A stretch of DNA of 64,000 bases from Gottfriedia acidiceleris. GTDB taxonomy: Bacteria; Bacillota; Bacilli; Bacillales; Bacillaceae_G. The stretch spans positions 1 through 64,000 of the forward strand of contig NZ_NESS01000005.1 in assembly GCF_002128425.1 (NCBI RefSeq). Reading direction: 5' to 3'. The position numbers and the translations under genes were made by a program. Of this stretch, positions 10,907 to 18,137 are shown one piece after another. The notes under the pieces are model-generated. The model made no database searches, had not been told where the DNA came from, and worked only from the letters and a program-made list of their open reading frames with translations. Each line of letters begins with the position of its first letter. Position 1 is the stretch's first letter.

Positions 10907-11335
10907 TCACAATTCTATATAATTTATTATATTTTTTATTGATTTGGCATTCTCAATCCCTACACTTCGAAACCCGTTAAATCCATTAATTTTAATAATT
11001 GCACCACTTTTTGTAAACCACAGTAATGAACTGTACTCAACTGTTTTATCAATAGGACTTCTGAATGATAACTGAACATCATATTTTGCTAAATCAACAA
11101 TTGGTTTTTCAATTTTTTTACTAAATAAAAATATCTCTTCTAGTTGATTTAATTTTTCTTGTTTTTCTATATTTACTGGTTTAAATTTGATTACATTTTT
11201 CCCGAACTTTGTGTAATTATAACCGATCCATATTTCATTGATTGATTTTGTATACTTCATTTTTTCATAATAAAATTCACCTAAACCTATTGCTAGGATT
11301 GCTACGAATATCAAAATAATATATGGCTTCCTCAA
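10907..11335 (-). CDS. Membrane-anchored protein of unknown function
   Basis: 142 residues. TTG 11335 lies seven bases after GGAGGGG. One N-terminal membrane segment (about 4-19) is followed by a hydrophilic extracytoplasmic domain with several Lys and aromatic residues (NEIWIGYNYTKFGKNVIKF, then VEYSSLLWFTKSGAIIKI). No Cys lipobox. The family is not recognised. Its strand and position match the lipoprotein gene upstream, but 280 bp and a terminator separate them. Confidence 0.65.
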   Translation of the reverse strand: MRKPYIILIFVAILAIGLGEFYYEKMKYTKSINEIWIGYNYTKFGKNVIKFKPVNIEKQEKLNQLEEIFLFSKKIEKPIVDLAKYDVQLSFRSPIDKTVEYSSLLWFTKSGAIIKINGFNGFRSVGIENAKSIKNIINYIEL

Positions 11336-11555
11336 CTATTGCCCCTCCGTATAAAAAAATCCGCTTGCAAAATGATATAACCATATTTTACCATTTTTAT
11401 AAAAAAATTAATATAAAATAAAATGTTTTAGATTCATATTATTGCACAGATTTTACTAATTGTTTTTTGATTACTAGATAACATATCACGAGCTCATGAT
11501 TGATTTGAGTTTTGTCTATCTTTTCAAGTGACATGTAGTGCAATTATTATGTAAA

Positions 11556-11590
11556 GTAAAAACTCGCTAAAAAAATTAGCGAGTTAATTT
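11556..11590 (-). terminator. Terminator of lipoprotein gene
   Basis: AACTCGCTAA and TTAGCGAGTT form a ten-base-pair perfect stem, followed by TTTTTAC on the minus strand. It lies about 30 bases after the stop at 11618. Confidence 0.85.
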
Positions 11591-11617
11591 TTGGTATAAA
11601 GTATGTATGTATAGAAT

Positions 11618-12325
11618 TTACTTTGGAATAAATTTTCCGATCTCATTTGACAAAATTGATGTATCCCACGGATACCAATAGTAGTTAGCACCATCAAATT
11701 CAATATCATACTTATATGCGATTGGTTCATCTGTATACAATACAATTTCATAATGAGTAGGATCTGTATTCGCATTACTTGGTTGAAAATTTGAATCTTC
11801 CTTACTATTTTTTAAGATATCCAGAAAGCTAATGATTTTTTCTTTCTCTTTAATCTCTGATATCTTTTTTTTGTTAGGCGAATAAGATTGATAGATTTCA
11901 ATTAAATCTACTTTTTCAATTGGTACATCTTTAAAATACCACTTATATTCAGTTGTTCCTTTTGCAAAATAGACTTTATATCCGTTGATTGAAGTTTTAT
12001 CTTTTAGAGCAAGTAACTCGGGATTTCCTTTAATTGAATAAATTTCCGTTCCCTTCTCATGGAATGCTGCATCTCCATCTTTTATTTTATATCTTGGATT
12101 TGTAATATGATCTGATACCTTGAATTTTACCTCTCCTACTTTTTCATCAATAAAATTTTCATTGGCTAAAACTCCTGATTGTACACCATTATACTCAACC
12201 CCATTCCATCTAACAAAGTCTACCCATTCAATAATTGATTGACTTTCTGAAGAGGTAAACCGACAAGCGACAAGTAGTAAAGGCAATAATAGAAACGATA
12301 ACTTGAACAGACGAACTCTTTTCAT
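11618..12325 (-). CDS. Lipoprotein of unknown function
   Basis: 235 residues. ATG 12325 has AAGGAGG five bases upstream. The signal peptide (MKRVRLFKLSFLLLPLLLVAC) ends in the lipobox LVAC, placing the lipidated Cys at 21. The mature protein is a soluble domain with YNGVQSGVLANENFIDEKVG near the start, consistent with small secreted Bacillus lipoproteins with a beta-rich fold. No specific family is assigned. It is likely anchored on the outer membrane face; a role cannot be inferred from neighbours. Confidence 0.75.
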   Translation of the reverse strand: MKRVRLFKLSFLLLPLLLVACRFTSSESQSIIEWVDFVRWNGVEYNGVQSGVLANENFIDEKVGEVKFKVSDHITNPRYKIKDGDAAFHEKGTEIYSIKGNPELLALKDKTSINGYKVYFAKGTTEYKWYFKDVPIEKVDLIEIYQSYSPNKKKISEIKEKEKIISFLDILKNSKEDSNFQPSNANTDPTHYEIVLYTDEPIAYKYDIEFDGANYYWYPWDTSILSNEIGKFIPK

Positions 12326-12630
12326 TAAAACCTCCTTAAAAATAGTCTTTTTTACATAGTATTCAATTCCTTTAATGAAATGACCTTCATTGTTTCAACA
12401 AACCTATATAAAAAGAACTAGAAAACCAATTCTATTAAATTGTATCATCAACGCCTCATTCCTCTTTATATCAATAAGTTTTCCATATTCATCCGAAATA
12501 ATATAGTGTATTTTTTATGATTTACAATATAAAATTACCGTGACAAACGCACATTTTTTATAAAAGATTACATTTGAAAGCACTTACATTTTAATTGTAC
12601 ATAAAATATATTGAATGGAGGGATGAATGA
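12326..12630. other. Intergenic region, 305 bp
   Basis: AT-rich spacer between the lipoprotein gene and a small membrane-protein gene, which are divergent. GTGACA near 12540 and AT-rich sequence beyond could be a promoter for the rightward gene, but no clean -10 box is fixed. TGAAAGCACTTACA at 12575-12588 differs from the catabolite-responsive element consensus at one central base. Nothing else is seen. Confidence 0.4.
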
Positions 12631-12813
12631 ATGGAAAGAATTTTTTTAATGTTAGCTAGTATTATTGCTGGTTTTGCTTTAATCAAAATGCCTTTAGCAG
12701 GCACATTCTTATCAAGTGTAGAGCCATTAACTGATTTAATTGGTATTTTAGCTATTTTAATTTTCTCCCTTTTCCTAATATATAAAGGCTTTATGAACCT
12801 TATCGGTAAGTAG
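12631..12813 (+). CDS. Small two-segment membrane protein
   Basis: 60 residues. ATG 12631 has GGAGGG nine bases upstream. Two membrane helices (about 3-22 and 33-56) make up nearly the whole protein, with a Pro/Gly turn between them and a short basic end (NLIGK). No family recognised. The strong ribosome site and following terminator support the call. Confidence 0.68.
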   Translation: MERIFLMLASIIAGFALIKMPLAGTFLSSVEPLTDLIGILAILIFSLFLIYKGFMNLIGK

Positions 12814-12873
12814 GAAGAATATTAGGTTTAGGAATTCATTTTAAAATATACTAATGATACAAATTATTAAATA

Positions 12874-12920
12874 AACCTGTATCCGATTACTAGCTAATCA
12901 AAGATACAGGTTATTTTTTA
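12874..12920 (+). terminator. Terminator of small membrane protein gene
   Basis: AACCTGTATC pairs with GATACAGGTT over a 19-base loop, followed by ATTTTTTA. It may also serve the convergent DUF817 gene. Confidence 0.75.
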
Positions 12921-12957
12921 TGATCCTAAACAAATATATTTCTACATTTTTACTTTT

Positions 12958-13776
12958 TTAGTTTTCTTTCTTTTTAGTGAAATTATTTCCTTTAACTCGC
13001 TTTAACGTAGCTACGATCAGAAAGCTAACAATTACTAATAAAAGCCATGAACTTACTTTTCCTAGATGTACTAAACTCCATGCTGCGGTTTGATTCGGAT
13101 ATTGCCATGCACCAAAAAACGTTGCAATATTTTCGGCAATCCATATAAAAAATCCAATTAGTACAAACGAAAGCGCGATTGGCATACGGTATCGTATCCC
13201 ATTAACTTCATAAGTTACCCAAGATTTCCAAAAGACAATTATGACAAGTCCCGATAACCACCAACGAACGTCCATCCAAAAATGGTGAGTAAAGAAATTT
13301 AAATAAATCGCTGTTGCAAGTGAAGTAACTACAAAAAATGGTGGCCAATTAATTAATTCAACATTCAGCCTTCTCCACGCTTGACATAGATAACTTGCAA
13401 CGCTTGCGTACATAAATCCACTATATAGTGGCACTCCAAAGATTTTAGAGTATCCTTCCCCAGGATAAGCCCAAGAGCCCATATGTACCTTGAAAAGTTC
13501 AAGCGCAAGTCCAATTAAGTGAAACATTTTGATTACTTTTAATTCATCCATTGTTTCAAGTTTAGTGCGCACCATTAACCACTGCATCAAAATACAAATC
13601 ACTAGCAGCCAATCATATCGTGGTAGAAATGGAAGTGGCACAATTTTAGTAAAAGCTAAAGAGGCAAAAATCACAACGGGAAAAACACATGATAATGCCT
13701 GCTCCAAACCAAATCGAACAAGTTGTTTGACCGCTCTTATAAAATTTGATTCCGCCTTTTGAAGTGTTAAATTCAC
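12958..13776 (-). CDS. DUF817 family integral membrane protein (YoaT-like)
   Basis: 272 residues with about eight membrane segments. GTG 13776 has AAGGGGAG seven bases upstream. Aromatic, conserved-looking blocks at HMGSWAYPGEGYSKIFGVPL, FTHHFWMDVRWW and FFGAWQYPNQTAAW match what I know of the DUF817 family (B. subtilis YoaT). The function of the family is unknown. The gene is directly followed on the same strand, upstream, by an XRE regulator/DUF2975 pair; 36 bp separates its start from the regulator's stop, so the three could be one transcript. In B. subtilis a similar regulator is also near yoaT, as far as I recall. Confidence 0.85.
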   Translation of the reverse strand: MNLTLQKAESNFIRAVKQLVRFGLEQALSCVFPVVIFASLAFTKIVPLPFLPRYDWLLVICILMQWLMVRTKLETMDELKVIKMFHLIGLALELFKVHMGSWAYPGEGYSKIFGVPLYSGFMYASVASYLCQAWRRLNVELINWPPFFVVTSLATAIYLNFFTHHFWMDVRWWLSGLVIIVFWKSWVTYEVNGIRYRMPIALSFVLIGFFIWIAENIATFFGAWQYPNQTAAWSLVHLGKVSSWLLLVIVSFLIVATLKRVKGNNFTKKKEN

Positions 13777-13812
13777 AATTAACTCCCCTTCATAAATTTA
13801 TATCATAAATAT

Positions 13813-14031
13813 CTACTTGTTTTCTTCTTCATTTTGGTACTCTAAAATATCACCAGGTTGACACTCTAAAGCCTTACAAATCGCTTCTAAGGTTGCAAAA
13901 CGAATCGCTTTTGCTTTTCCGTTTTTCAATATAGAAAGGTTCGCCATCGTAATACCAACCTTCTCGGAAAGCTCAGTTACACTCATTTTCCTTTTTGCCA
14001 GCATCACGTCAATATTGATAATAATTGCCAT
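13813..14031 (-). CDS. Cro/CI-type (XRE) transcriptional regulator
   Basis: 72 residues from ATG 14031, five bases after GAGGTGA; a GTG three codons earlier is less likely. It is essentially one helix-turn-helix domain (LSEKVGITMANLSILKNGKAKAI at about 21-43) followed by the typical tail LEAICKALECQPGDILEY. This compact type usually sits beside a DUF2975 membrane protein, as here (10 bp gap). The pair may form a membrane-coupled regulatory unit; this is inferred from recurrent pairing, not shown by sequence. The inverted repeat at 14568-14590 is a candidate operator. Confidence 0.9.
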   Translation of the reverse strand: MAIIINIDVMLAKRKMSVTELSEKVGITMANLSILKNGKAKAIRFATLEAICKALECQPGDILEYQNEEENK

Positions 14032-14041
14032 GTTCTTCACC

Positions 14042-14524
14042 TCAGACCGTTAAATCATTTTCTGATTTTATATCAATCGCTTCTTTCAAAAGCCTTTGGA
14101 GAACGGCTGCAAAGACTCCAATTACCAATGAAGCAAAAATCAAGACCATTCCAATGACAATAATCCCCGGAGCATCATCCATATCTGCAATTAAATAAAA
14201 GAGTGGCATTCCTAGAACATACAGTACACTAATTGCTATTGCACTAAACTTTATATTCTTTAAAGCATTAACCGATAATTCTGAGAAAGCTTTGTTTTTG
14301 TCAATATAGCTTAAAAGTTTAAATGCTTGATAAAGAGCAAAATAAAAAGGAATCGCCGCTGCATATAGATCAATAAAAATGAAATATTTCATTAAAGCAA
14401 TCTTAGGGTATAGATCTGCTGCAAAATCCGCTATTCTAGGGACCACAAATATACACAATGCAAGTACTGGCATCCCAATAAGAAACACTACTATTTTTAA
14501 AAAGAGAGTTGACCCTCGTTTCAT
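14042..14524 (-). CDS. DUF2975 family membrane protein
   Basis: 160 residues with four membrane helices (about 8-28, 43-65, 91-112, 122-146). The central FALYQAFKLLSYIDKNKAFSELSVNALKNIKF is the recognisable DUF2975 feature. It is co-directional with and 10 bp upstream of a small XRE regulator, the standard arrangement for this family. Its role is unknown; sequestering or signalling to the regulator is a reasonable guess. A GAGGTG site precedes the ATG. Confidence 0.85.
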   Translation of the reverse strand: MKRGSTLFLKIVVFLIGMPVLALCIFVVPRIADFAADLYPKIALMKYFIFIDLYAAAIPFYFALYQAFKLLSYIDKNKAFSELSVNALKNIKFSAIAISVLYVLGMPLFYLIADMDDAPGIIVIGMVLIFASLVIGVFAAVLQRLLKEAIDIKSENDLTV

Positions 14525-14567
14525 AAAAGCACCTCACTAAATTATTTTCATTTTGAATTTAACACAT

Positions 14568-14590
14568 AATTTATCGTTTTACAATAAATT
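14568..14590. promoter_or_regulatory. Inverted repeat, candidate operator of XRE/DUF2975 genes
   Basis: AATTTATCGT and ACAATAAATT are inverted repeats with one mismatch and a three-base centre, 44-66 bp upstream of the DUF2975 start. Position and symmetry fit autoregulation by the small XRE protein; no binding data exist here. Confidence 0.5.
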
Positions 14591-14755
14591 ATTGTTGTTT
14601 TTTATTGTATTATTATCGTTATAGAAATATCCTTACATTTTAAAAAAAGTGAAAAATAATTCTAATCTAAAGAAATTCACTTGTAAAACCTTAATCCTCT
14701 AAATCCTCGCTACCTAAAAAATTTTTTAAAGTTGAAATAAATTAATATATTAAAT

Positions 14756-14808
14756 ATACTGTTAGTAACACATCACTGTCATTAACAGTATAATGTTAAT
14801 AACAGTAT
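14756..14808. promoter_or_regulatory. Three-copy operator-like repeats upstream of padR
   Basis: ATACTGTTA at 14756-14764 is the exact inverse of TAACAGTAT, which occurs at 14783-14791 and again at 14800-14808. The two direct copies are 17 bp apart. They lie 50-100 bp before the padR start. PadR proteins generally bind inverted repeats at their own promoters, so autoregulation of the permease operon is likely. Confidence 0.6.
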
Positions 14809-14857
14809 AATAATTACTTTATGAGGAACATTACGAATTTAGGAGGGGTTAAATAAG

Positions 14858-15199
14858 ATGAAACATACAGGACGACATACTGGTGCATTTCTTTTATTGT
14901 TTTTAACACAGGGGGATAGCTATGGTGGGAAGCTTTTGCAAAAATGTGAGGAAGAACTTCCAATCAATCCAATTGACAGTTCCATATTATATCGCACTCT
15001 AAAGCAATTAGAGACTGAAGGTGCTGTTGAGTCTTATTTAGGTACATCCGAACAAGATAAACCAATCAAAATGTACAAAATTACTGAAGGAGGAATCGCA
15101 AAATTAGAAGAATTTCAAATAAACATTGAAGAAAAACTTAAGAACTTAACATTTTTTATAAACAAATATAATGAATGGAAGGAAGGAGAAGGATTATGA
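14858..15199 (+). CDS. PadR family transcriptional regulator
   Basis: 113 residues, ATG 14858 with GGAGGGG upstream. The winged helix shows the PadR pattern: GAFLLLFLTQGDSYGGKLLQK, then SSILYRTLKQLETEGAVESY, then a wing ending in KMYKITEGGIAKLEEF. A short C-terminal helix of about 30 residues gives dimerisation. Its stop overlaps the start of the first half-permease gene (ATGA), so the three genes are translationally coupled. It probably represses the operon through the repeats at 14756-14808; its inducer is unknown. Confidence 0.9.
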   Translation: MKHTGRHTGAFLLLFLTQGDSYGGKLLQKCEEELPINPIDSSILYRTLKQLETEGAVESYLGTSEQDKPIKMYKITEGGIAKLEEFQINIEEKLKNLTFFINKYNEWKEGEGL

Positions 15200-15678
15200 T
15201 TAATGCATCGATCCTATACAGTTTAGCAATAATTCTTACTGGTATCTCTTTTTTTAAGGATCGAAATAAAACTAAAGAAGCTTTATTAAGGTCATGGAAA
15301 ATTTTTTATAATATTTTTCCTGAAATTTTAACTGTTATGTTTTTTGTAGGATTTTCCTTATCCATCTTAACGCCTTCGCTCGTTTCTTCAATTATTGGGG
15401 AACACTCTGGAATAACCGGGATTATGATCTCAACATTAATTGGTTCAATTGGTCTAATTCCTAGTTTTATCGTTTTTCCACTTGGAGAAACATTAGTTCA
15501 AAATGGTGCTGGACTGCCTCAAGTAGCAGTATTAATGTCTACATTAATGTCAGTAGGAGTTATCACTTTACCAATGGAACAAAAATTATTTGGAAGAAGT
15601 TTTGCATATGCACGTAATGCTAGTGGACTTTTAATGTCGCTTATTTTTGCATATATTATTTGGTTGGTGATGGTATGA
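15196..15678 (+). CDS. Half-permease, COG0701/ArsP-like, first half
   Basis: 160 residues starting at ATG 15196, which overlaps the padR stop; GGAGAAGG precedes it. It has about four or five membrane helices and the family block GSIGLIPSFIVFPLGETLVQNGAG. The paired gene contains the matching block in its own repeat. Proteins of the COG0701 permease group (formerly UPF0718; includes ArsP) usually carry two such repeats in one chain of about 300-350 residues. Here each repeat is a separate gene, so the working unit is probably a heterodimer. Substrate unknown; organoarsenical or metalloid export is possible but not shown. Confidence 0.75.
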   Translation: MINASILYSLAIILTGISFFKDRNKTKEALLRSWKIFYNIFPEILTVMFFVGFSLSILTPSLVSSIIGEHSGITGIMISTLIGSIGLIPSFIVFPLGETLVQNGAGLPQVAVLMSTLMSVGVITLPMEQKLFGRSFAYARNASGLLMSLIFAYIIWLVMV

Positions 15679-16208
15679 GTCAGTTAAAAAAATATCGTTT
15701 CTTTTTTATTTTATTAGTAGCGTTTATTGTTCTAACATTAATAAATCACTCACTTGGAATGAAAGCATTTCAATTAACTGGAAATAGTATATTAAATATG
15801 TTATTTCTCCTCCCTCCTGTTTTAATATTTGTTGGCTTACTTGACAAATGGGTTGAAAAAGAAACTCTTATTAAATATATGGGAGATAAATCTGGTATTT
15901 ACGGTGTTCTGTTTTCTCTCTTACTAGGAGGCATCGCAGCTGGTCCTCTCTATCTAGCTTTTCCAATCGCTGTACTTTTATTGAAAAAAGGAGCAAGTAT
16001 TCGCTATATTGTCTTCTTTTTAGGAGTATGGACTACGGCTAAACTACCTGTTATTATATATGAATTTGCTTCATTTGGCGTTAAATTTACACTCATTCAT
16101 ATTTGTTTAGGCTTAGTATTTTACTATTTAATGGGCATCATTTTTGAGAAGTTTTATGATCAAAAACAACTGTTAAATTATGATAATAATCAAGATATTT
16201 CTATATAG
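15675..16208 (+). CDS. Half-permease, COG0701/ArsP-like, second half
   Basis: 177 residues. ATG 15675 overlaps the stop of the preceding gene by four bases (ATGA), so it is translated by coupling. Four to five membrane helices; the family block is LLLGGIAAGPLYLAFPIAVLLLKKGAS, the counterpart of the Gly/Pro block in the partner. The equal size, shared topology and tight coupling suggest the two proteins assemble together. The last 20 residues are hydrophilic (FYDQKQLLNYDNN). A long hairpin follows at 16253. Confidence 0.75.
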   Translation: MSQLKKYRFFFILLVAFIVLTLINHSLGMKAFQLTGNSILNMLFLLPPVLIFVGLLDKWVEKETLIKYMGDKSGIYGVLFSLLLGGIAAGPLYLAFPIAVLLLKKGASIRYIVFFLGVWTTAKLPVIIYEFASFGVKFTLIHICLGLVFYYLMGIIFEKFYDQKQLLNYDNNQDISI

Positions 16209-16252
16209 AGTAAACTTTTGGATAAATGAAAAAGCACGCAAAAAATTCCATA

Positions 16253-16305
16253 TACACAAGAAAACTAGCCCGAAAGCTAGTCTTCTTGTGTGTAATCTTC
16301 TATCT
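16253..16305 (+). terminator. Long hairpin after permease operon
   Basis: ACACAAGAAAACTAGC pairs with GCTAGTCTTCTTGTGT with one mismatch around CCGAAA. Only a loose T-rich tail follows (AATCTTCTATCTCTTT), so termination strength is uncertain. It lies 45 bp after the operon stop. Confidence 0.55.
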
Positions 16306-16369
16306 CTTTACTTGTTTAGTACTCGTCCGATTATCAACCACATTGCACTTGTCATACCATTTTCCACCG

Positions 16370-17038
16370 TTATCCATCTTTAATTTTCCTTTTGAATTTT
16401 TTGTAGAATCTGTAAGAGTGTCTTGTAAAATCTAGGAATTTTAGCGGGATTTTAATAGGTACTTTATACAAAGTTTTTATATATAGTTTATAGTAAGCTT
16501 TGACTAGATCTTCCCACTTTTCATCTTTTCCTTTTTTGTAAAAATCAGATATATCTACAACGTACCCCTTACCATCTTTCATCATCACATTTTTACCGTG
16601 AACGTCGTATGGATTTAACCCTCGACTTTTCGCATACTTAAGTGCAATATTAATATCTTTAATCACACTCTCTGGTATTCGTTCGCCATTCGCAACGGCA
16701 TTGTACAAAGTAATTCCTTCTAATCTTTTTAAAACTAGATATTTATCACCAAATTGTATCAATTTCGAATAAGCTGGATGCTCACCTAATTTTTTATAGA
16801 CTTGAACTTCTTTTTCTAACCCATCTATATCTTTTCCATACACTTTAACAACTACATTTGGTTCAGAATGGTGTATAAAAACAGCAGCATAATTACCTGA
16901 TCCGATGCATTTCCAACCTTCAGGTATATTCCTAACTACTATTGGGTCATTTGGATGTTCACTCTTGAGAATTACATTTGTTATTAATTCATTTTCAATT
17001 AAAATCTTAAATTCCGATTGATTTGTTAAAATAGACAT
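16370..17038 (-). CDS. Protein kinase-like protein (YrzF-type)
   Basis: 222 residues, shorter than a full Hanks kinase. A glycine loop GSGNYAAVF lies at 46-54, the invariant Lys at 65 (VVVKVYG), the catalytic loop YDVHGKNVMM with Asp145 and Asn150, and the Mg-binding Asp in VVDISDF at about 162-165. The His-Arg-Asp is altered but Asp, Lys and Asn are kept, so activity is possible. B. subtilis YrzF has this architecture; its targets are poorly known. The C-terminal 30 residues are strongly basic (FYKKFKRKIKDG), suggesting association with membrane or nucleic acid. No regulator or partner lies beside it. Confidence 0.8.
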   Translation of the reverse strand: MSILTNQSEFKILIENELITNVILKSEHPNDPIVVRNIPEGWKCIGSGNYAAVFIHHSEPNVVVKVYGKDIDGLEKEVQVYKKLGEHPAYSKLIQFGDKYLVLKRLEGITLYNAVANGERIPESVIKDINIALKYAKSRGLNPYDVHGKNVMMKDGKGYVVDISDFYKKGKDEKWEDLVKAYYKLYIKTLYKVPIKIPLKFLDFTRHSYRFYKKFKRKIKDG

Positions 17039-17092
17039 CTCGTTTACCCCTTTGTTTACGATTATTTCTCAATCTATTAGCCTATTTAAAAG

Positions 17093-17500
17093 TTAGCTAT
17101 TCGTTAAACCCTTTAAAAATGCTTCAAAGTAAGGGGTAATTTTTATTATTTGATCATCATCCACATCAATATATATGACAGTTGGTTCTTGTTTTGTATC
17201 CTTATCATCAAGTGCAATCCAAGAATGTCCATCACCTGAGATTAGAACAATATTTCTAGGCAAACCCCATTCCTTAATAAGATACGCACTTTCTAAAATG
17301 CCGGTTTCCCCACCAATTCCTAAAATATGATCCTCGTTAACATGGTCATCAGCCAATGACTCCCCCGTTTTGTTGTTTAAAGGTTTTCTATGTATCCCTT
17401 AGATAAATTTAAGCTTTTCTTCGACCTTTTTTATCATCTTGTCCGTTAATGGTTCTAATGTATATAAGTCGTTCTCCCCTAGCCAAATGCTACACTTCAT
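17093..17500 (-). pseudogene. Broken SMI1/KNR4 (SUKH-1) family gene
   Basis: ATG 17500 has AGAGGTG seven bases upstream and encodes MKCSIWLGENDLYTLEPLTD and on to a TAA at 17401-17399. After that, family-like sequence continues in shifted frames: KGYIENL, then KQQNGG, then from 17356 in the first frame ADDHVNEDHILGIGGETGIL to the stop at 17093. Family members of this type carry LPxxYIxLLxxQNGG and about 20-30 residues before the ADDH block, so there are at least two frameshifts and a deletion. The C-terminal 87 residues alone could still be read from TTG 17356. SUKH proteins are often immunity factors for contact-dependent toxins; no toxin gene is nearby. Confidence 0.8.
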
Positions 17501-17554
17501 TATTGGCACCTCTATATTTGAATCACTTCAAGGATAGTTATTAAACTAAAGACT

Positions 17555-18022
17555 TTATTTCTTAAATAGCTGATTTACCTTGCTTTTATCTATTAAATTA
17601 GTGTGGATCAGTTCCTCTAGTTCCTTTTCATTCGTATAAGAACTTAAATCTTTTCCATACCATTCATCAAGTTGTTGTCTTTTCACAGTAAATTTTTGAT
17701 CAGCAAAATCAAAAACAATCCAATCGACATTTTTAATCAAAGCAAATAAGTAAGTTGCATTGTTTATTACTATATTATTAGTATTAGCAGGTAAATTCTT
17801 ATAATAAATCGTCATACCATAAGGCTTCTTTTTTGTTTGGAGTGACATTTGGTTGAATTCTTTATGATTAGGTAATTGTTTTATAATGCTTCCTACAGCA
17901 CTGTTATTACCGATATTAGCATTTTTATAATGAAAAATATCTTTACTTGAGTTTTTGTTTAATGTACAGCTTGTTAAACTAATCAATAATAATAGTATGA
18001 AATAAGCTAGAAATCTTTTCAT
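17555..18022 (-). CDS. DUF4825 family lipoprotein
   Basis: 155 residues. Signal peptide with lipobox LTSC (lipidated Cys at about 19). The mature region begins DIFHYKNANIGNNSAVGSIIKQLP, which matches the DUF4825 domain as I know it in Bacillus membrane proteins and anti-sigma-like proteins. Function is unknown. AGGAGG precedes the ATG. It stands alone between the broken SMI1/KNR4 gene and an MFS transporter gene. Confidence 0.78.
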   Translation of the reverse strand: MKRFLAYFILLLLISLTSCTLNKNSSKDIFHYKNANIGNNSAVGSIIKQLPNHKEFNQMSLQTKKKPYGMTIYYKNLPANTNNIVINNATYLFALIKNVDWIVFDFADQKFTVKRQQLDEWYGKDLSSYTNEKELEELIHTNLIDKSKVNQLFKK

Positions 18023-18083
18023 AATTCCTCCTAAATGTACTATTATACTAGGAAATTATTTAACTTCTTTACAAGCGTTATGA

Positions 18084-18111
18084 AATAGGAGCTGATAAAT
18101 CAGCTCCTATT
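18084..18111. terminator. Hairpin after MFS transporter gene
   Basis: AATAGGAGCTGAT and ATCAGCTCCTATT form a perfect 13-bp stem with a two-base loop. The T-run is weak on both strands, so it may act as a transcript end stabiliser as well as a terminator. Confidence 0.65.
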
Positions 18112-18137
18112 ATTCTTCATTATAAATTTAATTCATT

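Larger units (their letters stand above)
14525..14857. other. Divergent regulatory region, 333 bp
   Basis: This AT-rich region separates the leftward DUF2975/XRE genes from the rightward PadR operon. It holds an inverted repeat on the DUF2975 side (14568-14590) and three operator-like repeats on the PadR side (14756-14808), listed separately. No further gene is seen. Confidence 0.6.

Noticed and set aside
11584-11775. Short minus-strand frame overlapping the lipoprotein gene
   Set aside because: It is in another frame inside the better-supported lipoprotein gene with signal peptide and ribosome site.
12575-12588. Catabolite-responsive element (TGAAAGCACTTACA)
   Set aside because: One mismatch at the central CG and the gene downstream has no catabolic role in view; kept only as a note.
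16180-16435. Two short plus-strand frames beyond the permease operon
   Set aside because: They lie over the hairpin and the end of the kinase-like gene, lack ribosome sites and have no family-like sequence.
17093-17356. Intact 87-residue protein starting at TTG 17356
   Set aside because: It begins in the middle of an SMI1/KNR4 family domain, and upstream sequence holds the rest of the family in shifted frames, so it is treated as part of a pseudogene.
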